Assembly (NCBI GenBank): GCA_030549205.1
Contig: JAUKTV010000013.1
Span: forward strand, 620,001-684,000
Direction of reading: 5' to 3'
DNA: 64,000 nt
From: Apiosordaria backusii
Taxonomy: Eukaryota; Ascomycota; Sordariomycetes; Sordariales; Lasiosphaeriaceae
The notes beneath the pieces were generated by a model. It saw only the letters and a program-made list of their open reading frames with translations, made no database searches and had not been told where the DNA came from. Every line of letters starts with the position of its first letter. The stretch's first letter is position 1. Below, piece by piece: positions 32,794 to 45,221 of the stretch. Position numbers and translations under genes: made by a program.

Positions 32794-35301
32794 GAGGCGG
32801 ATTTGTTGAGTCCTTCCTGGTTGGTGGTTCTGATGTGCCCGATAGTTGTTTCTCTCTGAGCTCGCTCTTCGAGTTACCTAACATTGAGTGTGAAAGCATG
32901 GTTATCCTAATATGTACTTGGGAACCCATAACGTCACCCTCGACTTTGTAAGGGTGATTTGGAAGTGGTGTCACCGCATTGATCTGGCGCTGCCGCGCTT
33001 TGCAAGTTGCTAGGATCAATCGTACGCGGTCATGTCGAAAGGTATCCGGAACTTTCAAGCGGACAAAAGGTCATTTTTCTGTGGCTCAAACACCGGTTCG
33101 ATATCCTAAGGTAGCCTACAGGGAGCTGGAGTTATCTAATCTTGAGTTAGGGTTAGTCAATGTTTCGATTTAAGGGCATACCAAGGTAGCAATTAGAAAT
33201 TGGAAATTCACGAAAGTTGTAACCTGAGGCATGAACTGCGAAATAGCAGAAGAAAGGTATCCGAGCACACAGGCGCCGTTTGACCGAGCTGTCCAAAGCC
33301 GGTGTCATCCCAAGTGTACCAAGCCCTACACGGCATTCTGAATAGACAACGTGGCAAGAGTTCCCAGGCCAGCGGTTGACGTTGTCCTCGTGAAACCTCT
33401 CATCTCTCGGCTCCGTGAGAGCGGAATAGGGAAACATGTCTCCACAGCATATCCTGATCTGGATCTGTGTTCAGATGCTTGATAGCACGGTTTCAAGTGA
33501 CGGTGCTCCCCTGGGATTATCTGGTGTAATCTGTGGTGAGTGACGTGTAAGTGTGTACTTGGTATCTTAGCTTTGCTGAATAATAAGATAGGTGATAATA
33601 CGCTCGGGCTATGGGCGTAAAGACTTACTCGGCCGAGCTTGTTTGTTGTCAACTTGCTCAGCATTCAGGCAAAATGTTTTGTTTGTTTTGAGCAGAGGTC
33701 ATTGACACGGCAAGAACCGGGAGGATCAACAACCATCTCATCAGCCTGGCCATGTTCTAGCCAAGTGTGGATCGTCATCTCTCTGGGGACGCTAATCAAG
33801 AACTGCCGGCGTGGGCCTCATCATCAGGTCCAGGGACGGTCGAAGCCGACAGGATGGTAAACACCACCGTTGCGGTGCATGTCGTTTCGTCGACCATTGC
33901 GGCCAACGGGGTCTCGTCAGCACTTTAACGGGCGCACTCGGCAGCTGGACGTTTGGTCTATTCCTGTAATGCTTTGCCGAGTCAGCAGAGGCGGCATGAA
34001 GTTCGGGTGGCTGCTTTCTTCCAAGATTTCCAGAATGGTTGCGGATTGGCAGTCGATATTCCCTAATCGGGTCTAGTTGGATGCTATTCGAACATTATGG
34101 ATGGAACGATGCAAGGCAGGTTGCACAACACTCCACAGGACACGACAATGCAAAATGTATTATCATCCCATCGTCATCAGTTGCCATGAGGCAGACGAGA
34201 AAGGGGAATTCGAGAAGAACCCCATCCAGCGCGAGAGGGCGCCCAGGTGTCACCGCCATGCCAAGAATTTGAAATACTGGAGTCTGGGCCTTGGAAAGAT
34301 CGGGGAAATAACCCTCGCAAAAGGAGCTCGAGCCGTCACGATCTTGGCAGCTTTCAATCTGGCACTCTTGGCTCTGGTGAGTTTTCGCGCCAGTGGAGTT
34401 GGCAGTACACGTAAGTGTAGGGAATTGTAGAGTGCCTCCTGAAGGACGCTATCCTCCGAGGCTAGAACCATGATGCTCCCTATGCTTTGATCGAACCGCC
34501 AAAGTTTGTTGGATTTCCATTGACGGCAGGCGTCTGACTGGAGATGGATGAGAAGGGGCCTTCTTAATAGCAGTTCTCCCTTGACGCGCCGCTCGTCCAG
34601 TGCGCTCTGCCTGCCGTCGCAACGAACGACGGTACCTGCAGTAGCCGCCCCTCCCAAATTTGGCCAATCTCGCCAAGGAAGGGGATCCCCACCCGTCTAA
34701 GTCATCGTCCGGTGCTTGGCGGCCATTCAAACCAAGGCACCCCGGTTGGCGCTCATTTCGTTCATTTTCCCCCTTCGACTCAGTCTGGTTCACCCTGACC
34801 GCTCCACGGCTCAAGACCCCATTCTCTCCTTCTTCAGTTCATCGCTCCCTTGAACTGTTGCACACACTCTTTTTCACTCTTGTCATCGCACACTCTTTTG
34901 CGCGACAAGACTTCCAGCCAACAGAGAGTCACCGGCTCTCTACCACATTCCTTTGGAACCCTGCGAATTGTATTGTACTGTACTGTACCATCCGATCAAA
35001 ACAAACAACAGGTGAGTTTTCCCAGTTCCGAAAGACCCGATCTCCCGCCCTTGCCGCCCTCATCCTGCCCGCTGTCTCGAGTCCCGATCTCCGAACCCCA
35101 AAACTCGGCCATTCTAATCCCAGTGACTGGAGACCAAAGAATGGAGACTTCAGCTGCGATGAGCGGAGGCAGAGGCTTGCGATCTCTCTTTCCCATGCGC
35201 GTGTTGGGGCAGCGGTTAATCCTGTGCAGAAACATTCCAGACACTTGCGACGGAAGAAAAGTCACGACGACAAACATAGACGCTCAAGAAAACCTGTCAA
35301 C
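32794..35301. other. Gene-poor island, right part, and SUN-gene promoter
   Basis: Up to about 34.6 kb only degenerate-looking frames are seen, some short ones with protein-like composition but crossed by stops. The last 650 bases are the promoter and leader of the SUN-family gene; a stop-free frame runs through the leader in phase with that gene. One TTAGGGTTAG word near 33147 is not a telomere array. Confidence 0.4.
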
Positions 35302-36658
35302 ATGAAGGGAATCATCAGAACTGCCGTCGCCGCGGCGGTCGTTGTTGGCGTTGTCGCTCAGCCCCATAACCATGGTCATGCCCACCTCCACCGTCACGCC
35401 CGCAAGCACAACCAGTCGCCCGTTGACCTCCAGAAGCGCACTGACAAGACCGTGATCGTCACTGAGGTCGTTGAGGGCCCTACCGTTAAGAAGTTTGTTC
35501 TTAACGGCAATGAAATTACTGAGGAGGAAGCTCAGGAGGGTCTCGACGCCGGCCAGTTCGTTGTTATTGGTTCTTCGAAGCCTTCGTTCGCGCCCCCTCC
35601 CCCTTCCGTCACGACATCGGTCGCCCTTCCCGAGCACGGTGGCCAGTTCTTTGAGAAGACCACCAGCGCCAAGCCTGAGCCAACCACGTCTTCCGAGGAA
35701 CCCCCCAAGGCCAAGGCTACCCAGGCGCCCGAGCCCGAGGAGGAGGAGGAGCCCAAGGGCACCGGTTTGGACGCCGAATTCCCCAGCGGCAAGATCAAGT
35801 GTGGTGAGGTCCCTACAGACTATGGTGCTGTCAAGATTCCCTGGTCCACCACCAACGGCTGGACTACCTTGGCTAGCTTTGGCGAATGGATCAAGGGCAA
35901 GTCCGTGGACAACATTGATCAGCCCATTGATGGCACTTGCGGGCCCAAGATGATGTGCTCGTATGCCTGCCCTCCCGGTTACCAGAAGACTCAGTGGCCC
36001 GAGGAGCAGGGTGCTACCGGCCAGTCTGTCGGTGGTCTTTGGTGCAATGCGGATGGTTATCTGGAGCTCACTCGCCCCTCGGTCAAGACTCTTTGCGAGG
36101 CTGGCGCCGGTGGTGTCTTTGTTCGCAACGAGCTCGACGACAACGCTGCTGTTTGCCGTACCGATTACCCCGGCAACGAAAACATGATCATTCCCGTTGA
36201 TACCAAGCCCGGCCAGACCTATCCTTTGACTAACCCCGACTCCAAGACCTACTACATGTGGCAAGGCAAGCCCACCACGGCCCAATACTACGTCAACAAC
36301 GCCGGTGTTGCGGTGGAGGAGGCATGCAAGTGGAAGAGTGACAAGTACCCCGATTCCGCTGGCAACTGGTCCCCCACCAACATTGGTGTCGGCAAGAGCT
36401 TGACTGGCGAGACCTTCCTCTCTGTCTTCCCCAACTTGCCCACCAGCAATGCTGTTCTCAACTTTGATATTGAAGTCATTGGTGACATCTCGGGCAAGTG
36501 CACGCTCAAGTCTGGCGTCTACTCTGGCCACAATGGCTGCACGGTATGTTTTATCATGATATTCTTTTGCAGACGAAGATTGCTAACAATAAAAACAGGT
36601 CGGTCTCAAGCCTGGCGGCACTGCCACCATTGTCTTCAAGAAGCCTGGCAGCTCGTAA
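35302..36658 (+). CDS. SUN-family cell-wall protein (GH132)
   Basis: Secreted wall protein of the fungal SUN family (yeast Sim1/Uth1/Nca3/Sun4), linked to septation and wall remodelling and classed as GH132. Exon 1 (35302-36543) and exon 2 (36599-36658) join across a 55-nt intron with a perfect TGCTAAC branch site, giving 433 residues. The chosen start follows a stop-free leader and opens the signal peptide MKGIIRTAVAAAVVVGVVAQ. Then come a His-rich segment (HNHGHAHLHRHARKHN), a dibasic KR site, a Pro/Thr/Glu-rich linker with a Glu run, and from about residue 165 the conserved SUN domain. Cysteines are at IKCGEVP, TCGPKMMCSYACPPGYQ, LWCNADG, KTLCEAG and AVCRTDYPG, with QTYPLTNP and TYYMWQGK nearby. 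It ends at GHNGCTVGLKPGGTATIVF. Confidence 0.9.
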
Positions 36659-37729
36659 GCGTGTTTAACGCGGAAATATAGGGGGTGAGGAGAGTGATGG
36701 ATTTGGAATCGCATATTACGGTTTAAATGTGTATACTTGTCATTTCGCACGGGGTCGAATGGGTTATTGTTGCTTCAAATACCTCGAAATGGGTTCGGGT
36801 ATAGGAAAACACTGTCGTCACAGGGGCAAGCAACTCGAGCCGAATTCTGGACAGCCAGTCCACTTTGGGTTTTCAGCCCAGGGCGGGTGGAGTTTTGCTT
36901 CCCGGTCAGATGTTGGCCTCTGTCGATAGCTTACTTTCCTTGTACTTGTTAGGGACTTTATATTGTCTTTACTTGTGGCGTTGTATGGAATTCGAAGATT
37001 GTCAGAAGCTGTGGCTCTTTGGAGGTGGAGGTGAACTCTTATATCTGTCTGTCTGTCTGTCTGTCTGTCGACACTGTGGTTTCATTTGTGTATAGGTCTC
37101 TCTAGGTTTGTAATTAGACATGCTTTTGTTTCAATTGTTTACTTCAATAATCGATTGTGATCTCTGTCGTCTTTGTGAGTTACGCGTCACTTATCATGGA
37201 GCTCCTGAGTTGTTACTCGACAGATAAGGGGGTACATTCTGTTTAGTGGCGAACTGGCACAAGTTTCAAGTACCGCGCAGCCCGAAACCCAACTGTGGCG
37301 CAAGCAGGCAGCATGAACTTCTATTGGTGAGCTTCGTCTCAGCTTGTGACGGCGCTGCAACTGCAAGCAGAGAAGAAGACAACTTGAACTTGAAATATAC
37401 ATGCAAATTCAGCCTCGCCGTGATCACATCCTTTTCTCATGATTTAGTTATACAACGCCGAAGACGACAACCGGTATCGCAAACCGAGTACAACGGAGCT
37501 TGGCACCACCGTCACCTACTAATTAATATCTTATCTTCTTCTAACGCCTAAGAGCCGAGCTTGCCTGCCCGCTGCAACACAGACGCACTCGGCACTTTTG
37601 CACATTGCCTGTCCGTCTGCGCATTGCGAGTCAACGTCAGCCAGCTTCACACTCCCAACCTATCTGCTTCTCCTTTACCCCCCGACCGCCTCCCTCGTCG
37701 ATGAACGGCCGGATCGATAACGACGCACC
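36659..37729. other. Intergenic, same-strand genes
   Basis: 3' flank of the SUN gene and promoter/leader of VPS10. Contains a TCTG microsatellite. No gene seen. Confidence 0.4.
37044..37069. repeat. (TCTG)6.5 microsatellite
   Basis: Six and a half perfect TCTG units in the SUN-VPS10 intergenic region. Confidence 0.9.
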
Positions 37730-40700
37730 ATGAGGGCTTGGGGAGCTTTGCAGGCCGCGGCCTTGCTGGCCTCAGCCTTGGGGTCGACGCCCCTCGCTGC
37801 GGCGAAGGATCGCCCAGACTTCCAGACCAAGGAGTTTGAAAATATACCCATGAACATCAACTACTTTCCCGACTCGGAGGTGGTGCTGTTCCAAGATGCC
37901 GATGATGGCAACGTCTACCTCTCCAGCGACGCCGGCGCAAAGTGGCAGCGCGTGGACAATGTGCCTGAAGGCAAGGCCTTGCTCCTCACTATGCACGAGT
38001 TCGATTCGAAGCGCGCATACATCCTCACAGAGGGCTCTAAACATTACCGAACGACGGACCGCGGCAAGAGCTGGGAGAAGTTCGACTCGGGCGCCGACCT
38101 CAGCATCTTCCGAGGCGATATCTTGTCTTTCCACGCCGACGACCCTGATCGTATCATCTTCAATGGCATGAGATGCCAGGGCCGCTTTTGCCAGGAGGTC
38201 GCAACGTATACTACCGATGGTTTCAAGAGCAAGGGAAAGGCTCTGCGTGATGATACGGACGGTTGTTGGTGGGCCAAAGGCTCGGACTTGTTCACCACGG
38301 GAGAAGATGATCTTGACAAGGACCGTGTTCTCTGCATTGTCAGGGACATGATTTCGCCCTTCAAGCAGGATCAGCGTCTCAAGATCTCGGATAACTTCTT
38401 CAAAGGGACCGAGGAGGCCAAGAACATCCAGGAGTTTGAACCAAAGCTGGATACCGACAAGACGGTACAGGGTATCGTGAGTATTGCCATTGTGAAGAAG
38501 TGGATCTTGGTCGCGACTACCTCGATGAACACAGATGAGATGGCGCTGTTCGTTACCGATGACACCAAGAAATGGAGTCGTGCCGCCTTCCCTGCGGCCC
38601 ACGACAGCCACGACCATCGTCTTGCGCAAAACGCATACACCGTGCTGGAGAGTACCAACTACAGTATTCAGGTTGATGTGCGGACGTCAAACCAGGGTAA
38701 TCCTATGGGTGTCTTGTACAGCAGTAACTCCAAGGGCAACCACTTCACTGAAAACGCCGAGCATACCAACCGCAACAAGCATGGTCATGTCGACTTTGAG
38801 AAGATTGCTGGCATCCAGGGAATCTATCTTGTCAACAAGGTCAAGAACTGGGAGGAGGTTGAGAAAAAGGCCGGTGCCGACAAGGAGGTGTACACCGAGA
38901 TCACTTTTGACGATGGTCGGACCTTTGAGAAGGTTACGGCTGACGGAAAGCGCATCCATCTCCACTCCGTGACGGAACTCAGCAACATCGGCCGTGTATA
39001 CTCCAGTGCTGCTCCTGGTATCGTGATGGGTGTCGGAAACACTGGCGATGAGCTGAAGGATTACTGGGAGAAGGGCAACCTTTACGTCTCTGATGACGCC
39101 GGCAAAACATGGACGAAGGCGTTGGATGGACCACACAAGTACGAATTTGGTGACCAAGGTTCGATTTTGGTCGCTGTCAAGGATTCTAAGGAGGCCGACA
39201 TCTCCGAGATCAGCTTCTCCCTAGACCATGGCCAGAAATGGCAAACTCAATCTCTGCCCGATGATCTCAAGATAAGGCCCTATATTCTCACCACTTCTCA
39301 GGATTCGACGAGCCTGAAGTTCCTTCTCATTGGCAAGACGAAGAAGTCTCCCGAGTGGCGCGTCATTTCCATTGATTTCGACGGCCTTCATGAGGCGACT
39401 TGCAAGGAGGACGACATGGAGGTGTGGTCTGCTCGTGTCGATAAGGACGGCAAGCCGACCTGCCTTATGGGCCACACACAGAGCTTCCACCGCCGCAAGA
39501 AGGATGCCAAGTGCTTCTTGAAGCAGGAGTTCAAGCACGCTATCGCCGAGACTAAGGACTGCGACTGTACCGACCAAGACTACGAATGTGACTTCAACTT
39601 TGAGAGAGATGAGGATGGCAAGTGTGTCCAGAAGGGCAAGATTGTGGCCCCTGAAGGGGCTTGCAAGGACAAGAAGCCAGATGACACCTTCAAGGGCACG
39701 TCGGGGTATCGGAAGATTCCTGGCAACACTTGCAAGGACACGGACAAAATGAAGGAGAAATACAAAGATGTTGACAGAAAGTGCAAGGACGCACTGGGCG
39801 GTACCGGCGGTCCCACTCATGAAATCACCGACAAGGTTGAAGAGACGAAGCAGGTCATGGAGGGAAAGAACTGGGACGGGTTCGAGAAGCACTACCTTGA
39901 GCGCGGCGACTCTAGCACTGGCAAGGATGAGACAGTTATCATGCGCCCCCTTAACAAGGCTGGCCCGATCCTGATCACCACCGACCATGGCAAAAACTGG
40001 GAAACTCCCAAGATGCTAAAGGATGAGGATATCACCTCGATTATTCCTCACCAGTACTTCAAAGATGCCGTGTTCTTCCTTACCTCAGGTAAAAAGGTCT
40101 TCGTGACTATGGATCGTTGCAAGACTTTTCAAAAGTTCGAAGCCCCCACCAAGCCGGATCCTGAGGTGTTCCCTCTTGCTTTCCACCCAGATAACAAGGA
40201 ATGGCTGATCTGGATGGGCAAGAAGTGCGACGACGGCGAGTGCTACGGTGTTGCTTCTGCCACAGAAGATCCCTTTGACTACTGGCGAACAATTGGGAAG
40301 CACGTTCGCCGTTGTGAGTTCACCGGATCGACTGCCTACAAGTTCGAAGGCCGCAAGGATACCCAGATTGTTTGCCTCAAGCATGAAAAGGAAGATAAGG
40401 GTAAGCCTTTGGTGCTTGCTACGTCAAATGACTGGTTCAAGACCGAGCAGGTCTACGGCAAGAACGTGAAGGACTTTGCTACCATGGCCGAGTTCATTGT
40501 TGTCGCTGCTGAGGATACAGAGAAGAAGACACTGCAAGCCAGTGCCAGTCTGGACGGCAACAACTTTGCCGGAGCCCATTTCCCCTATGGCTTCGAGGTC
40601 ACACACCAGCACGCCTACACCGTCCTTGACAGCTCTACCCACGCCGTCAACCTGTTTGTTGCCACCAACATGGGAGAAGGCCGTCAGTACGGCACAATCA

Positions 40701-42422
40701 TCAAGAGCAACTCCAACGGCACATCTTATGTTGTTAGCGTCCGAAATGTCAACTGCGACGAGTACTACTACGTAGACTTTGAAAAGATGCTCGGCCTGGA
40801 AGGTGTCGCAGTCGTGAACGTGGTCGCCAACCCAGACGACAAGAAGGGGCCTAAGAAGCTTCAAACAATGATCACCCACAACGACGGCGCTCAGTGGGCC
40901 TACCTCCCCGCTCCCGTCGGGGACAACCTTGAGCCCAAACTCCCCTGCCACGACAAGCAAGGCGACAAGAACTGCGCCCTTCACATCCACGGGTACACCG
41001 AACGCCGCGACCACGGCAAAACCCACTCCTCCCAGGGAGCGGTAGGCATCATGTTTGGCTGGGGCAACACGGGCGACTCCCTCGGTCCCCTCAAAGAAGC
41101 AGACACATACATGACCACCGACGCGGGCATCTCCTGGAAGCGCGTCATGAAGGGCACCTGGACCTGGGCGATAGGCGACCAAGGCGGCATCCTCCTCCTC
41201 GCGCAGACCACGGCTTCCGGTCCCCGCAAAAAGTCAAAGAAGCTCCTCTACTCGTTTGACCAAGGCAACAGCTGGAAGGAACACGAGTTCTCGTCGGAAG
41301 AAGTCGAGCTGTGGGACATCACCACGGTGCGATCCGGGGGCTCGCACAGTTTCCTGCTGTGGGGCAAGGACGAGAAGGACAAGGCCTTTACGATGAAGCT
41401 CAACTTTAAGGGGTTTGCCAACAGGGACTGCGAGTTTGACGAGAAGGATCCGGAAAAGGGGGATTACGAGCTCTGGTCGCCAAAGCACCCGATGCAAAAG
41501 GACGGGTGTTTGTTTGGGCACAAGTCAAAGTACCTCAGGAAGAAGGTGACGAAGGATGGGGGGGTGCAGTGCTGGAATAAATTGAAGATGTCGCCGCTGT
41601 ATGGGAAGGAGGATTGTGAATGTCAACGGGAAGATTTTGAGTGGTTTGTCCCCCCCCCCCCCCCCCCTTTTTGTTTCTTCCCTTCCACCCCCCTCAAAAC
41701 TAACACTTTTATGATAAAATAGTGATTACAACTTTGAAATGGACCCCTTTGGCCAGTGCTCCCTTGTGAAAGGTCTCTCCCCAAAGACAAAAGAGGAATG
41801 GTGCGCTGAACACCCCGACGCCATTGAATTTTACGAACCCTCTGGATACCGCCGCATTCCTTTGACTACCTGCGTAGGAGGAAAAACAATGGACCAGCAA
41901 ACGGAACCTGTTGCCTGCCCGCAAAAGGAGGAAGAATACGAAAAGAAGCACCGCCGGTCGGGGTGGAGTATTTTCTTTGCGGTGGTCATACCCGTGGGGA
42001 TTGCCATCGCGGCGGGGTGGTATGTCTATAGGAACTGGAACGGCAAGTTTGGGCAGATTCGGCTGGGGGAGAATGGCACGAGCACGCACGTGTTTGATAG
42101 TGGGCAGCCGTGGGTCAAGTACCCGATTATTGCTATTAGTGGGATCGTTGCGGTGGTGGTGGCCATCCCGGTTGTGGCGGGGGCGGTTTGGAGAGTGGTG
42201 AGGAGCGGGGCGGAGAGGGTTGGGTTGTTGGGTGGTGCTGCTGGAGGGAGTAGGGGGCGGTGGAGTAGATTGGGAGGAGGAGGTGGTGGTGGTGGGTGGG
42301 GGAGTAGGAGGTTTACGACGAGGGATAGTTTTGCTAGGGGGAGCGGGGGGTATGATATTGTTGATGAGGATGATGAGGGGGAGTTGCTGGGGGATGAGGA
42401 GAGTGATGAGGAGCAGGTGTAG
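37730..42422 (+). CDS. VPS10: Vacuolar sorting receptor VPS10
   Basis: Type I sortilin receptor that carries soluble hydrolases such as carboxypeptidase Y from the late Golgi to the endosome/vacuole. Exon 1 (37730-41643) and exon 2 (41723-42422) join to 1,537 residues. The junction yields EDFECDYNFE, a family-conserved stretch, although the donor is the weak GTTTGT and the intron carries 18 C. Visible: a signal peptide (ALLASALGSTPLAAA), then two tandem sortilin beta-propeller modules with Asp-box repeats (SSDAGAKWQ, TDRGKSWEK, SDDAGKTWTK, TTDHGKNWE, TTDAGISWK). Each module ends in a Cys-rich 10CC block (for example CDCTDQDYECDFNFERD). A membrane span follows at about 1384-1406 (IFFAVVIPVGIAIAAGW), a second hydrophobic span at about 1438-1461, and an acidic tail (DEDDEGELLGDEESDEE). 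Two spans are usual in fungal annotations. Confidence 0.95.
41650..41667. repeat. Poly(C) run, 18 bases, in a VPS10 intron
   Basis: Lies six bases after the exon 1 boundary of VPS10, inside the 79-nt intron, followed by a T-run. Its true length is uncertain but does not affect the coding frame. Confidence 0.85.
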
Positions 42423-43321
42423 TTTAAGTTGATCTTGTTGAAAACGGGGATAACAACGACTTTTGGACAAAACAGCTGGAATGATGAAAGGGGGGGAGGT
42501 GGGAATATAGCAACGTTGATCACGGGTTGATTGGGGGAGGTATAGTGGTTTTGATGATGATGGTATGTTATTGGTGTTGTATGATACAAGAAGCGAGGAA
42601 AACGGGAAAGAAGGGATAGAGAGAGTTTCCTTTGGCCCCTTCTCGGTCCTTAGCTACATCAAATGATATGAAATGATATGAGAAGTCCTTTACGTCAAAT
42701 CAGTTGATCTTACACAGCGCATCTTGCTTTACCAACGTGCTGGGGGCGGCTGGCAAAATACCATCACACTTGTCAAATCATACGAAACAACCTTTTTTGG
42801 GAGGAATTTTCTTCTATGCTATGCTACAAAACCCAACCAAGCTTAGTACCTGTCAGCACTTGCTTGTGTCTTGACAACCGCAGAAACACACATAAATTAC
42901 CCCGCTGCTGATGCCTCTCTATAAAGCACACGAAACTCAGAAATGACAATGAGAGTGCAATGGCACAAGACCACGCCAACTGCGTGACTCTGTCAAGAGA
43001 ACAATTCCCTTAACGCCGAGCCCATGAGATGTTGTACAGATGACATGGAAGAAAAAAGGACGCCCAAGATGCAGCCAGAATCCCGTTCGAAACCGTCGAT
43101 TCACGGCCGAAGAGTACCGACTAGATAGTAAACGCCAGCTTCTTGTCGTACTCCTAGGTTAGGTAACGTTGCCAAGAAGAATCCCGTCGTCCATAATCAG
43201 GCGGTGTCAAGCGTGGAGTATACTCCCCCGAGATTTTGTTCCAGGCTGACGATGAAGTATGAGAATTGCGAGGCACTGATTGCGAACGGAACCCTCTCGA
43301 GGCTGGACGAGATCGCGAACC
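42423..43321. other. Intergenic, tail-to-tail region
   Basis: 3' flanks of VPS10 and the NUFIP-like gene. No gene or structured RNA seen. Confidence 0.4.
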
Positions 43322-45221
43322 CTACTGCTCACCCGATCTGACCCCGGTATTGCCGAACCCGCTCATATTCCAGCCAGCGTATTTGGACACAGGCGGAATG
43401 GGAGGGAGACCGTTACCTGGCTCCTTTTTGACAGCGGTAGGAGGTTGAGACTGCGAGGTTGTGCTCGATTCAGGCTGAGTAGCGGATGCAGTAGAACCTG
43501 GAGATGGTTTAGGAAACACACCCTTATCCTGGAGGTATTTGACCGTCTTCACAATAGTGAGGTCCTCTTGCTCCTTGTCATTTAGCGTCAGACGTTGTTG
43601 CAAGGTCATGCGCCCGCCATTCATCTCACGCTCTCTCAGAGCAGCTTCGCGAACTGTGGCATCATGAACAAAGCGGCACTTGCCCCGCTTGCCACAGTTA
43701 CCTCCAGTGGAGTAGTACTTGCAATGCTTGGTCGGATCGGCCTTTCTCGGCGGAGGAGGGAGGTTGTTGGAATCCTGACGAGTCGACATGACTTCAGGCT
43801 TCTCGTCATCCGATTTGGAATCGCTCGAGGGAGACGAGCTCAAGTGCAGGTCCCTCATCTCATCTCCTTCGTCTTGCTGCTCGCGCTTTCGCTTGATGCT
43901 CGATTCAACCTTCTTAAGTTGCTTTCGAAGCTTCTCAGCCTTCTGAATCAGCTCGGAGGCAGAGTCTTTGCTGTCACCATTTTGAATCTTGGTCGCTGCC
44001 TTTTTGGCAGCTTCAATCTTTGCTTTTGTAGGAAACTTGGCGCGGCGTTCAGCGATCCAGGCAGCGAGTTCGTCCGAGGTTTGAGGACTGTACTGAGTTA
44101 GCAGAGGTCAGAAAATAAAAACAAAACTAGACTTACTTTGGTGCTTCGGCGCCAATTAGTTCTGTGAGACGCTCCTCTTCATTATCCAGGTCTTCTTCGG
44201 ACTCATCTCCGGGTGTTAGACCCAGTGTGTTAGTCTTGCGCTTCTTCTTTTTGCTCGCCGACGCAGCATCAGGCTTCTGATGATGAGTCGGAGGAGTCTG
44301 GGAGTTCTGTCCCTTGTGTTGGTTACGATTGCGATGCTTGTCGCCGCCAAACTGGGAACGATTCTTAGAATTGTTGTGAAAACCACCACCACGATTGTGA
44401 TGACGGGGATTGTGACCAGAATGGCCGTCGAACGGCGCTGGCCCAGGCATGTAGGGTGCTTGAGGAGGATATGTGGGGTACGGCGCAGCATACGGTGCAG
44501 GAGGACCGTGAGGTCCACCATAAGGTTGAGGTGGGTAGGGTGTGCTCACTGGAGCGGGGGCTGGTTGGGAATTGCTGTTGTCAAATCCTATCCTGATTGG
44601 GGGTCCCATCAATTGGCCTTTGGGTCCGCCGCGATCATTGTAACCGCCGCGACCACCTCGTCCACCTCCACCATATGGCCCCGATGCAGGGGGCGTCTGT
44701 TGAGGATGGTTGCCCCACTGTTGAGCTGGAGGACCTGGATGCGGTGCTCCGGTTGGATAGCCTTGACCGTAGGCTGGAGGGCCAGCGTGAGGGTACTGCG
44801 GCTGGGATCCGTAGGGAGCCTGTTGCTGATAGATCTGTGGAGCGTAGTTGGGGTGGTAGTTTTGAGCAGGTAGAGACCCGTGTGGTGGTTGGGAAGGAGC
44901 GTGCTGAGCGTGCTGTTGTTGATGCTGTTGCTGTTGGCCAGGCTCAGGGTGCCACTGCTGCTGAGGTTGAGAGTAGCCTGGTTGAGCAGGATGCGGTCCA
45001 GAGTATGGGCCTGGGGCTTGAGGACCGTACTGGGGCAGTTGTCCGTAGCCGTATGCAGGTGGGGGTTGATGAAAGCCACCGCGATCACCACCTCCGTGGC
45101 CTCCGCGACCTCTCCCACTATGCCCACCACGCGTCGCGCCATACGGAGGATAACCGGCCGGGGAACTACTCGGCGGCGCTGGTTGTGGCGGAGGCGGTGG
45201 GGGTCCGTAATTATACGACAT
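43322..45221 (-). CDS. NUFIP1-domain and CCCH zinc-finger protein
   Basis: Probably a nuclear RNA-linked protein; NUFIP1/Rsa1 relatives assist box C/D snoRNP assembly. Exon 1 (45221-44137) and exon 2 (44087-43322) join across a 49-nt intron using the acceptor TACAG, giving 616 residues. The N-terminal 300 residues are Pro/Gln/Gly/Tyr-rich with RGG-type stretches (GRGRGGHGGGDRGG) and look disordered. A basic segment (KKKKRKTN) and an acidic stretch (DESEEDLDNEEERL) follow. Next is the NUFIP-like helix, TSDELAAWIAERRAKFPTK, with KKAATKIQ after it. Then a basic coiled coil comes, and a single CCCH finger with CX8CX5CX3H spacing (CKYYSTGGNCGKRGKCRFVH). A weakly conserved tail ends in GEQ. The role is inferred from the domain; the RNA target is unknown. 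Confidence 0.8.

Noticed and set aside
33145..33157. TTAGGGTTAG, telomere-like word
   Set aside because: Only about one and a half units; not an interstitial telomere array.
34660..35301. Upstream start for the SUN-family protein
   Set aside because: It would place the clear signal peptide more than 200 residues into the chain; the Met at 35302 is the sensible start.
35284..36531. 415-codon minus-strand frame
   Set aside because: Antisense of the SUN-family gene, where GC-rich third positions remove stop codons; no domain.
37772..38629. 285-codon minus-strand frame
   Set aside because: Antisense shadow of VPS10, as are the 255- and 252-codon frames further along it.
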